A stretch of 5,391 nt of DNA from Anaerolineales bacterium (lineage in GTDB: Bacteria > Chloroflexota > Anaerolineae > Anaerolineales > DRMV01), in NCBI GenBank assembly GCA_026991215.1, contig JALXBY010000209.1, positions 1-5,391 on the forward strand, given 5' to 3'. Under the pieces are notes generated by a model. That model saw nothing but the letters and a program-made list of their open reading frames with translations, ran no database searches and had not been told where the DNA came from. Both the position numbers and the translations under genes were made by a program. Below are positions 1 to 5,090 of the stretch, piece by piece (positions within the stretch are counted from its first letter, which is position 1; each line of letters starts with the position of its first letter).

Positions 1-1
1 G

Positions 2-1753
2 CCCAAACCGCCCACGCCTTCGCGCCCGGCCCCCGGCGAAACCCCGGAGGAAGCCGGCGAACCCGGGGCCCAGGCCGAAGCCCTTTCCCCCGTGGACGAG
101 GCCGCCCAAAAGGCCCTGACCGCCCTGGCCGAACTTGTGTTCGTCCAGGCCGAATCCGCGGAGGCCGAACGCCCCTCCCTGACCCGCCGGCTCACCCGCT
201 TGAGCGAATCCCTGCGGGGTTCCCTGTTGGAGTTGACCAACCGGGACGTGCTGATTTTGCTCATTTCCCAGGCCGTGGACGCGCAAACCCGGGAGGACTG
301 GGAAGGCGCGGTGGCCGAATTGGAGCGCCTGGTCCATGCCGGGGTGCGACACCCGGCCGTGCTCTACGACCTGGGCTGGCTGTACGCCAAACTGGGGGAA
401 CACAAAAAGGCGATTTCCTACCTGCAACAGGCGGCCACAGACGAGGACTTCTCTCTGGCCGCGCACCTGCTGCTGGCCGAACAGTTCTACAAGCAGGGCA
501 AAATCAAGGAAGCCTTCCTGGAAAGCCTGGAGGCCCTGCACCAGGTGGACGTGCAAATGGCCGAACGGGGCCAGGACGTGGAAGCCCTGGATGCGTATTA
601 CGAATCCCTGCGGGAAGCCTGGTTGAAGCGGGACAAGGCCGCGTGGGAACGGTTCTACAAGAACGTGCAGAACCTGCTCAACACCCCCGCGTGGCGGGAA
701 AAGGTCCGCGGGCTTTTGGCCCAATCCCGGGGCGGCCACCTGGAAGGGGAACGCGGCTCCCTGGCCGAAATGCTCCTGGAAGCCGAAACGCCCAAGAGTC
801 TGGAAGCCTTGCAAGAGGTCCAGGCCCTGATGCGGCAGGGCGCCCTGGATGCCGCGCTGGAGGCCGCGCATTTGGCCCTGTTCCTCAACCCCTACTTCCT
901 GCCCCTGCACCGGCTCATCGGGGACCTGCTCTGGCAGCAAGGCCACCTGGATGTCGCGGTGGAGAAGTACCTGACCCTGGCCCGGGTCTACCTGCACCGG
1001 GGGCAGCCCGCCCGGGCCGCCCAGGTGCTGGAACGGGCCCGGGAAATCCACCCCCTGTACCCCGGCATTTACCGCCATCTCATCGAACTCTACCGCAACC
1101 AGGGCAAGGTGGAAGAGATGCTGGATACGTACCGCAAACTGGCCACGGTGTACCAACAACTGGCCAACCTGGAGGCTGCGGAGCAGACCCTGCAGGAAGC
1201 CGAATCCTGGGCCAGGAACGCCGGGTTGACGCCGGCCCAGATGCTGCCCTTGCTGCGGGCCCGGGCTGCCCTGGCCGAAGCGCGCCTGGACTGGGACCAG
1301 GCGGCCCGGCTGTACCGGGAAATCGTGCAACTGGCGCCGGACCAGGTGGAAAACTTCGTCCGCTGGATGGACCTGCTCTTCCGCCAGGGACGAAGCCGGG
1401 AAGCCCTGGCCGCGCTGCGTACCTGGATGCGCCAGCACAGCCGCACCCAGGAGGGCCTGCAGCGGGTCCGCCAGGTCCTGGAAGCCCTGGTGGAAAAGCA
1501 CCCCCAACAACCCGTGTTGCGCTACCAGTTGGGGGTAACCCTGGCCGCCCTGGGGGAAACGGAGGCCGCGGTCCAGGCACTGGATGCAGCCGGCGAGGCC
1601 TTTCTGGAAGCCGGGAACCTGAAGGCCGCGCTCAAGGCCATCCGGGCCATCCTGCGGCTGAACCCGCCCACCGCGCCTCAGTACCGGCAGTTGCTGCGGC
1701 AGTTGGAGGCGCAAATCGCCCAGGAAGAACAGCAGGGGACCCAAACCTCATAG
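2..1753 (+). CDS. TPR-repeat protein, 5' end outside the window
   Basis: This is a tetratricopeptide-repeat scaffold protein of unknown specific role; TPR arrays usually bind protein partners. Seen: numbering from the GTG at 92, helical pairs with the TPR pattern (small residue at 8, A at 20, P near 32) occur at about residues 88-116, 122-150, 237-266, 268-297, 291-320, 325-357, 387-416, 420-446 and 474-526. A charged, less regular stretch lies at about 150-235, and the tail is Gln/Glu-rich. No signal peptide, membrane segment or catalytic motif is visible. The frame stays open from base 2 to 92 and encodes a Pro/Ala/Glu-rich, disordered-looking linker with GC-rich third positions. The GTG at 92 has no Shine-Dalgarno sequence, so I treat the gene as 5'-truncated by the window, with an unseen N-terminal part or domain. 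The stop codon overlaps the ribosome binding site of the dehydrogenase gene downstream, indicating co-transcription and probably translational coupling. The partner and pathway cannot be deduced. Confidence 0.88.
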   Translation, partial: PKPPTPSRPAPGETPEEAGEPGAQAEALSPVDEAAQKALTALAELVFVQAESAEAERPSLTRRLTRLSESLRGSLLELTNRDVLILLISQAVDAQTREDWEGAVAELERLVHAGVRHPAVLYDLGWLYAKLGEHKKAISYLQQAATDEDFSLAAHLLLAEQFYKQGKIKEAFLESLEALHQVDVQMAERGQDVEALDAYYESLREAWLKRDKAAWERFYKNVQNLLNTPAWREKVRGLLAQSRGGHLEGERGSLAEMLLEAETPKSLEALQEVQALMRQGALDAALEAAHLALFLNPYFLPLHRLIGDLLWQQGHLDVAVEKYLTLARVYLHRGQPARAAQVLERAREIHPLYPGIYRHLIELYRNQGKVEEMLDTYRKLATVYQQLANLEAAEQTLQEAESWARNAGLTPAQMLPLLRARAALAEARLDWDQAARLYREIVQLAPDQVENFVRWMDLLFRQGRSREALAALRTWMRQHSRTQEGLQRVRQVLEALVEKHPQQPVLRYQLGVTLAALGETEAAVQALDAAGEAFLEAGNLKAALKAIRAILRLNPPTAPQYRQLLRQLEAQIAQEEQQGTQTS

Positions 1754-1756
1754 GAG
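1752..1756 (+). promoter_or_regulatory. Ribosome binding site overlapping the upstream stop codon
   Basis: AGGAG uses the last two bases of the TAG stop of the TPR gene and lies 7 bases before the ATG at 1764. This fixes the start of the dehydrogenase and leaves no room for a separate promoter in the gap, so the two genes are read as one operon. Terminating ribosomes would be well placed to re-initiate. Confidence 0.8.
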
Positions 1757-1763
1757 TTGCCCC

Positions 1764-2693
1764 ATGGCCTACGTCATTGGTATTGCCGACCCGTTGCACG
1801 ACGCGGGCCTGGAATGGCTTCGCACCCGGGGCGCGCAACTCATCGAAGGCGACGCCGCGCTGGACGCGCTGCCCCACCTGGACGCCCTCATCGTGCGCAG
1901 CCGCACCAAGGTGACCCGGGAGATGCTGCAGCAAGCAACCCGGCTCAAGGTGGTGGGCCGGGCCGGCGTGGGGGTAGACAACATCGACCTGGACGCGGCC
2001 CGGGAGCGGGGCGTCATCGTGGTCAACGCGCCTCAGGCCACCACCGAGGCCGTGGCCGAACACACCATTGCCCTGATGTTCGCCGCGGCCCGCCACATCC
2101 CCCAGGCCGATGCTTCCATGAAGCAGGGGCGCTGGGAGAAAAAACGCTTCCTGGGCCTGGAGTTGCAGGGCCGGGTGCTGGGGTTGATTGGCATCGGCCG
2201 CATTGGTGCGGCGGTGGCTCGGCGGGCCCGGGGCCTGGGCATGTACGTCCTGGCCTATGACCCCTACCTGCCGGCCGGGGTCATCGCGGAACGGGGCGCG
2301 GAGCCGGTACCCACGCTGGAAGCCCTGCTCAACCGGGCCGATGTGGTCAGCATCCACGTCCCCCTGACCGAAGAAACCCGGCATCTCCTGAACCGGGAGA
2401 CCCTGGCCTGGATGAAGCCCGGTTCGATTTTGATATGCACGGCCCGGGGGGGCGTCATCGAAGAAGAAGCCCTGCTGGAAGCCCTGGAGGAAGGGCGGGT
2501 GTACGCGGCCGGTCTGGACGTGTTCGAACACGAACCGCCCGGTGCCACACGGCTGGTCACCCATCCGCGGGTGGTGGCCACGCCCCACATCGCGGCCCAG
2601 ACCCAGGAGGCCCAGCGCCGCGTCGCGCTGGACATCGCAGCCGAGGTCTGGAACGCCCTGGAAGGCGGCTCCCTGCGGTGGCGGGTGGTGTAA
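1764..2693 (+). CDS. D-3-phosphoglycerate dehydrogenase-type 2-hydroxyacid dehydrogenase (short form)
   Basis: NAD-dependent D-isomer-specific 2-hydroxyacid dehydrogenase, cytosolic. The best guess is D-3-phosphoglycerate dehydrogenase, which oxidises 3-phosphoglycerate to 3-phosphohydroxypyruvate in serine synthesis. Seen: the substrate-domain signature GRAGVGVDNID (about residues 65-75); the Rossmann glycine motif GIGRIG (143-148) with Asp166 after the second strand, fitting NAD preference; catalytic candidates Arg228 (in TARGG), Glu257 (in DVFEHEP) and His275 (in TPHIAAQT). The stretch WEKKRFLGLEL (124-134) resembles the PGDH subgroup. At 309 residues it has both lobes but lacks the C-terminal ACT and ASB regulatory domains of longer SerA proteins, so serine feedback through an ACT domain is not expected. 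The start is supported by AGGAG 7 bases upstream. It is coupled to the TPR gene before it; no serC or serB is in view. Glyoxylate/hydroxypyruvate reductase or another 2-hydroxyacid dehydrogenase is the main alternative. The family is certain, the substrate is not. Confidence 0.9.
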   Translation: MAYVIGIADPLHDAGLEWLRTRGAQLIEGDAALDALPHLDALIVRSRTKVTREMLQQATRLKVVGRAGVGVDNIDLDAARERGVIVVNAPQATTEAVAEHTIALMFAAARHIPQADASMKQGRWEKKRFLGLELQGRVLGLIGIGRIGAAVARRARGLGMYVLAYDPYLPAGVIAERGAEPVPTLEALLNRADVVSIHVPLTEETRHLLNRETLAWMKPGSILICTARGGVIEEEALLEALEEGRVYAAGLDVFEHEPPGATRLVTHPRVVATPHIAAQTQEAQRRVALDIAAEVWNALEGGSLRWRVV

Positions 2694-2749
2694 ACGCCCG
2701 TCGGTCCCTCCCCGAAAGCCCCCTTGAGCACATCCTCGCTGGCGCTTCG

Positions 2750-2781
2750 CCCCAACGGTCGTTGAAGATTGGCCGTTGGGG
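2750..2781. repeat. Inverted repeat CCCCAACGG / CCGTTGGGG
   Basis: A perfect 9-base inverted repeat with arms at 2750-2758 and 2773-2781 encloses a 14-base loop, and the inner flank can add further weak pairs (2760 C with 2771 G). It sits 57 bases after the dehydrogenase stop and could form a strong RNA stem at the end of that operon. No run of T follows on either strand, so it does not fit a standard intrinsic terminator. It may be an mRNA 3' end stabiliser, a factor-assisted terminator or a protein-binding site. Confidence 0.55.
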
Positions 2782-2859
2782 ATGTGGTCGTGGCAGCGCA
2801 CCGGTTTGCGCGCTGGAAGGTCATGGCCGTCCCTGGCCTGCACGCGCCGGGCTTTACGC

Positions 2860-2865
2860 TACAAT
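2860..2865 (+). promoter_or_regulatory. Possible -10 element of the first Uma2 gene
   Basis: TACAAT matches the sigma-70 -10 consensus at five of six positions and lies in a locally AT-richer patch about 75 bases before the start codon. No good -35 hexamer is present at 16-18 bases upstream (17 bases upstream reads CCTGCA), so this is a weak candidate and may need an activator or not be a promoter at all. Confidence 0.3.
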
Positions 2866-2879
2866 ATGCTGAAAAGCAT
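2866..2879 (+). other. Small hairpin with GAAA tetraloop
   Basis: ATGCT and AGCAT form a perfect 5-base stem closed by a GAAA (GNRA-type) loop. If the -10 candidate just before it is used, this hairpin would lie at the very 5' end of the Uma2 transcript, where such stems commonly protect mRNA from degradation. Short stems like this also arise by chance. Confidence 0.3.
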
Positions 2880-2926
2880 GGCGTTCCCCAGGACAGCATT
2901 GCGGGATGTTCATCCGTCCGGCGTGA

Positions 2927-2932
2927 AAGGAG
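2927..2932 (+). promoter_or_regulatory. Ribosome binding site of the first Uma2 gene
   Basis: AAGGAG stands 6 bases before the ATG at 2939, which sets the start of the first Uma2 gene. The second Uma2 copy keeps the following GAGCGGGA but has lost the strong AAGGAG core, so the two paralogues may be translated at different levels. Confidence 0.75.
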
Positions 2933-2938
2933 CGGGAT

Positions 2939-3613
2939 ATGAGCCTGGCATATCTCCCCGAACCCCCGGTACAGATTCTGGACCGCCGCAAACGCCCCTA
3001 CCGGGGGCCATACCTGGTGCGCCTGCAGGGTTGGACCCTGGAAGACTACCTGCGCCTGGCCCCGGAAAACGCGTTCGTGGAGTTCGTCCGCGGGGAGGTG
3101 CTCATGGCTTCGCCGGTGACGGCCATGCATCAACTGGTGGTGCATTTCCTCGCCAAGTTGCTGGATGAATTCCTGCTGGCTCGTGGGGAAACGTTCTTCG
3201 TGCTCACCGGCCCGGCCGCGGTACAGATTCTGCCCGATGTGGTGCGGGAGCCGGACGTGTTCGTGCTTCCCCCAGAGGCCGAAGATGTGCTGGACCAGGT
3301 GCCCCTGCCCGTGGTTCCCCGCTTCGTCATCGAGGTCACCAGCCCCTCCACCCGCACGGTGGACCTGGTGGAAAAGCCCCTGGACTATGCCCAGGCTGGC
3401 GTGCCCGAATACTGGGTGGTGGACATGCAGGAAAAGGCGGTGATTCAGCACCTGCCGGGACAGGGTGCACACTACACGGCCCACCGGCTGGCGCGGGGCT
3501 GGGTGGTTTCGCGGGTCCTCCCCGGCTTTCGGGTCAAAGTGGAATGGCTCTTCCCCAGGCCAGAGTTGAGTGTGCAAGCAGCCCTTCAGGCCATGCGGGG
3601 AGATGCGGCATGA
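2939..3613 (+). CDS. Uma2-family putative endonuclease, copy 1
   Basis: Predicted nuclease of the Uma2 family (restriction-endonuclease-like PD-(D/E)XK fold); no substrate or pathway is established for this protein. Seen in its 224 residues: an N-terminal segment, then GWTLEDYLRLAPEN (31-44), the family motif FVRGEVLMASP (49-59) with Glu53, His64, the PD element REPDVFV (103-109, Asp106), the core IEVTSPST (131-138, Glu132), Lys146 in VEKPLDYA and the signature GVPEYWVVD (154-162). Asp106, Glu132 and Lys146 are the likely metal-binding and catalytic set, so the protein looks intact. Length is normal for the family. The ATG at 2939 has AAGGAG 6 bases upstream. No signal peptide or membrane segment is visible. 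A same-strand paralogue starts exactly 1470 bases later, with a toxin-antitoxin operon between them. The family is common in Chloroflexota and Cyanobacteria, often in many copies. Family assignment is firm; nuclease activity is inferred. Confidence 0.9.
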   Translation: MSLAYLPEPPVQILDRRKRPYRGPYLVRLQGWTLEDYLRLAPENAFVEFVRGEVLMASPVTAMHQLVVHFLAKLLDEFLLARGETFFVLTGPAAVQILPDVVREPDVFVLPPEAEDVLDQVPLPVVPRFVIEVTSPSTRTVDLVEKPLDYAQAGVPEYWVVDMQEKAVIQHLPGQGAHYTAHRLARGWVVSRVLPGFRVKVEWLFPRPELSVQAALQAMRGDAA

Positions 3614-3659
3614 AGCCAGGACGCGGGCCATGGGCGCTTCGTGCCCCATTTGCTTTACA

Positions 3660-3682
3660 TTGACTTAGTCAAGGACTTAGTC
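3660..3682. repeat. Two palindromic direct repeats, candidate antitoxin operator
   Basis: GACTTAGTC occurs twice, at 3662-3670 and 3674-3682, with a 12-base period. Each copy is itself a palindrome (GACT, T, AGTC), and the first extends to the 13-base palindrome TTGACTTAGTCAA (3660-3672), which includes the -35 hexamer. The second copy abuts the -10 hexamer. Phd/YefM antitoxins are known to bind palindromic sites overlapping their own promoters, alone and more tightly with the toxin. Two sites about one helical turn apart would suit cooperative binding of two dimers. Binding here is inferred from layout. Confidence 0.7.
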
Positions 3683-3688
3683 TATAGT
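3660..3688 (+). promoter_or_regulatory. Sigma-70-type promoter of the toxin-antitoxin operon
   Basis: TTGACT (3660-3665) and TATAGT (3683-3688) are separated by exactly 17 bases, and each matches the consensus hexamer at five of six positions. The patch is conspicuously AT-rich against its surroundings. Transcription would begin near 3695, giving a leader of roughly 37 bases before the antitoxin ATG at 3732. It is the best promoter in the window. The spacer is filled by palindromic repeats, as expected for an autorepressed toxin-antitoxin promoter. Confidence 0.82.
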
Positions 3689-3719
3689 GAGCCGGGAAGC
3701 GCGATAAAGGCGTTGCATT

Positions 3720-3727
3720 AGGAGGAG
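3720..3727 (+). promoter_or_regulatory. Strong ribosome binding site of the antitoxin
   Basis: AGGAGGAG precedes the ATG at 3732 by 4 bases (6 bases counting from the inner GGAGG). This near-perfect Shine-Dalgarno sequence fits the need for high antitoxin synthesis, while the toxin gene downstream depends on overlap coupling. Confidence 0.75.
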
Positions 3728-3731
3728 ACGC

Positions 3732-3977
3732 ATGGAGACGGTTGTCAACGTGCACGAGGCGAAGACGCACTTTTCCAAATTGTTGGCGCGGGTCATGGCC
3801 GGGGAAGAAATCATCATCGCGAAGGCTGGCAAGCCGGTGGCCCGCCTGGTCCCTGTGGAAGCACCGGCCCGGCCTCGAAAACCGGGCAGCGCCCGCGGCC
3901 AAATCTGGGTCGCGTCGGAGTTCGACGCCCCCCTTCCCGAAGCCGTCCTCCAGGCCTTTGAGGGGGGAACGGAATGA
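3732..3977 (+). CDS. Type II antitoxin, Phd/YefM family
   Basis: Labile DNA-binding antitoxin that neutralises the PIN toxin encoded next and represses its own operon. Seen: an 81-residue protein whose first 45 residues carry the Phd/YefM pattern, with VNVHEAKTHFSKLLARV (5-21), GEEIIIAKAGKPVARL (24-39) and the following short strand. This is the N-terminal dimerisation and DNA-binding domain. The remainder (about 46-81) is Pro/Arg-rich, then acidic and amphipathic, matching the disordered toxin-binding tail of the family. Length is typical. The start is set by the strong AGGAGGAG just before it. Its TGA stop overlaps the toxin ATG in ATGA, so the pair is translationally coupled. A promoter with two palindromes lies about 45 bases upstream. 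Phd/YefM antitoxins paired with PIN toxins are a common hybrid arrangement. Family and role are well supported; activity is untested. Confidence 0.9.
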   Translation: METVVNVHEAKTHFSKLLARVMAGEEIIIAKAGKPVARLVPVEAPARPRKPGSARGQIWVASEFDAPLPEAVLQAFEGGTE

Positions 3978-4363
3978 GGTATCTCCTGGATACCCACGCC
4001 TTTTTGTGGTGGATTTTGGACGACCCGCGGCTTTCCCCGAGGGCGCGCGAGATCATTTCCGACCCGCAAACGACGGTCTTTTTCAGCGTGGTCTCGGCCT
4101 GGGAAATCGCCATCAAAGCGCGGCTTGGGCGAATTAAATTCACAACCAAACCTCTGGACCGTTTTCTGCAGGAGCAATTACAGGTCAACAACTTTCACGT
4201 CCTGCCCGTGTTGCTGCACCATGTATTTCGGGAGCATACCCTGCCGCCTTTGCATCGTGACCCCTTCGACCGCATGTTGATTGCCCAAACGCTGGAAGAA
4301 CGTTTGACGTTGATTACCGCTGATGCCCAAATCAAGGCCTATAATGTGCCGGTCGTGTGGTAG
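3974..4363 (+). CDS. vapC: PIN-domain ribonuclease toxin, VapC-like
   Basis: Predicted Mg2+-dependent endoribonuclease toxin; characterised VapC proteins cleave tRNA or rRNA and stop translation, but the target here is unknown. Seen: 129 residues, the usual single-PIN length, with the acidic residues in order: Asp6 in LLDTHAFLWW, Glu44 in SAWEIAIK, Asp96 and Asp99 in HRDPFDRMLIAQ, and Asp117 in ITADAQI. The motifs DTHAFLWW and RDPFDRMLIAQ are characteristic of the Phd-partnered PIN subgroup. The active site looks complete, so the toxin should be functional. Its ATG overlaps the antitoxin stop by four bases (ATGA), with GGGGGGAACGGA just ahead. Base composition is lower in GC than the neighbours (28 of 60 GC at 4141-4200, against 40 of 60 at 3061-3120), which hints at separate origin. 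The second Uma2 gene starts 45 bases after its stop and may be co-transcribed. Confidence 0.9.
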   Translation: MRYLLDTHAFLWWILDDPRLSPRAREIISDPQTTVFFSVVSAWEIAIKARLGRIKFTTKPLDRFLQEQLQVNNFHVLPVLLHHVFREHTLPPLHRDPFDRMLIAQTLEERLTLITADAQIKAYNVPVVW

Positions 4364-4380
4364 TCAGGAAGCCCTTTCAA

Positions 4381-4396
4381 CCGCTGATGAGAGCGG
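4381..4396 (+). other. Small hairpin at the start of the second Uma2 gene
   Basis: CCGCT (4381-4385) and AGCGG (4392-4396) can pair around the loop GATGAG. The stem covers the GAGAG that could serve the ATG at 4400 and runs into the GGGAG that could serve the ATG at 4409, so it might lower initiation at this copy. It is short and may be coincidental. Confidence 0.25.
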
Positions 4397-4408
4397 GAGA
4401 TGAAGGGA

Positions 4409-5083
4409 ATGACGGCCAGACCTTTGCCGGAAATGCCCGTACGCCTTTTAGACCGCCAAAACCGGCCCTACACCGGCCCTTATCTGCTCCGCCTGCAGGG
4501 GTGGACCCTGGAGGACTACCTGCGCCTGGCCCCGGAAAACGCGTTCGTGGAGTTCGTCCGCGGGGAGGTGCTCATGGCCTCGCCAGTGGCCGCTGTGCAT
4601 CAGGATGTCGTGCTCTTCCTGGCCGCTTTGCTTCGGGCCTGGCTGCAACATAACCAACCGGGAATGCGTGTGTATACCGGCCCGGCCGCGGTGCAGATTC
4701 TGCCCGATGTGGTCCGGGAGCCGGACGTGTTCGTGCTTCCCCCGGAGGCCGAAGATGTGCTGGACCAGGTCCCCCTGCCCGTAGTTCCCCGCTTCGTCAT
4801 CGAGGTCACCAGCCCCTCTACCCGCACGGTGGACCTGGTGGAAAAGCCCCTGGACTATGCCCAGGCTGGCGTACCCGAATACTGGGTGGTGGACATGCAG
4901 AAAAAGGCGGTGATTCAGCACCTGCCGGGACAGGGTGCACACTACACGGCCCACCGGGTGACGCGGGGCTGGGTGGTTTCGCGGGTCCTCCCCGGCTTTC
5001 GGGTCAAAGTGGAATGGCTCTTCCCCAGGCCGGAGTTGAGCGTGCAAGCGGCCCTTCAGGCCATGGGGGGAGATGGGACATGA
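4409..5083 (+). CDS. Uma2-family putative endonuclease, copy 2
   Basis: Paralogue of the gene at 2939, with the same predicted PD-(D/E)XK nuclease fold. Starting at 4409 the protein has 224 residues and aligns with copy 1 from end to end without a gap. Residues 28-60 and 91-164 are identical, including Glu53, Asp106, Glu132, Lys146 and GVPEYWVVD. Residues 1-27 and 61-90 are divergent. Later changes are few: Lys165 for Glu, Val184-Thr185 for Leu-Ala, and the last residues. The nuclease residues are intact. An ATG at 4400 in the same frame would add three residues. The equal length and GGGAG nine bases upstream favour 4409, but GAGCGGGA before the ATG at 4400 matches the sequence before copy 1's start, so 4400 remains possible. 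There is no separate promoter in the 45-base gap after the toxin gene, so it is probably read from the toxin-antitoxin promoter. The Fic gene follows 7 bases later. Confidence 0.9.
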   Translation: MTARPLPEMPVRLLDRQNRPYTGPYLLRLQGWTLEDYLRLAPENAFVEFVRGEVLMASPVAAVHQDVVLFLAALLRAWLQHNQPGMRVYTGPAAVQILPDVVREPDVFVLPPEAEDVLDQVPLPVVPRFVIEVTSPSTRTVDLVEKPLDYAQAGVPEYWVVDMQKKAVIQHLPGQGAHYTAHRVTRGWVVSRVLPGFRVKVEWLFPRPELSVQAALQAMGGDGT

Positions 5084-5090
5084 AGCCGAG

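Larger units (their letters stand above)
2694..2938. other. Intergenic region, 245 bases, no gene
   Basis: I find no convincing coding sequence here on either strand. The region separates the TPR/dehydrogenase operon from the accessory genes. It contains a GC-rich inverted repeat (2750-2781), a weak -10-like element (2860-2865), a small hairpin with a GAAA loop (2866-2879) and the ribosome binding site of the next gene. The first half keeps the GC-rich composition of coding DNA and could include eroded sequence, but I recognise nothing in it. Confidence 0.6.

Noticed and set aside
92..94. GTG at 92 as the true start of the TPR protein
   Set aside because: No Shine-Dalgarno sequence precedes it, and the frame remains open with coding-like third positions back to the window edge, so the gene most likely begins upstream.
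643..1914. Plus-strand open frame of 423 codons overlapping the TPR gene
   Set aside because: The product is almost entirely Gly/Pro/Ala/Arg, lacks a domain, and is out of frame with the well-formed TPR repeats, so it is a GC-driven shadow.
2750..2781. Intrinsic transcription terminator
   Set aside because: The stem is good, but there is no T-rich tract after it on the plus strand or on the minus strand.
1632..2843. Long open frame on the minus strand across the dehydrogenase gene
   Set aside because: It lies opposite a clear 2-hydroxyacid dehydrogenase. Its translation is low-complexity His/Gly/Gln/Pro-rich sequence with no family motif, a usual by-product of GC-rich codons.
2264..3649. 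Long minus-strand open frame across the intergenic gap and the first Uma2 gene
   Set aside because: It is antisense to conserved Uma2 codons, and the same antisense pattern recurs opposite copy 2 (4448-5218), as expected for a shadow of a duplicated gene. It has no recognisable domain.
3614..3731. Small gene between the first Uma2 gene and the antitoxin
   Set aside because: The region is fully explained by a promoter, palindromic operator sites and a ribosome binding site. No open frame with a supported start fits.
2939..5083. CRISPR array or insertion sequence formed by the repeats
   Set aside because: The repeats are two complete paralogous genes at one spacing, not short repeats with spacers. 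I see no terminal inverted repeats or transposase.
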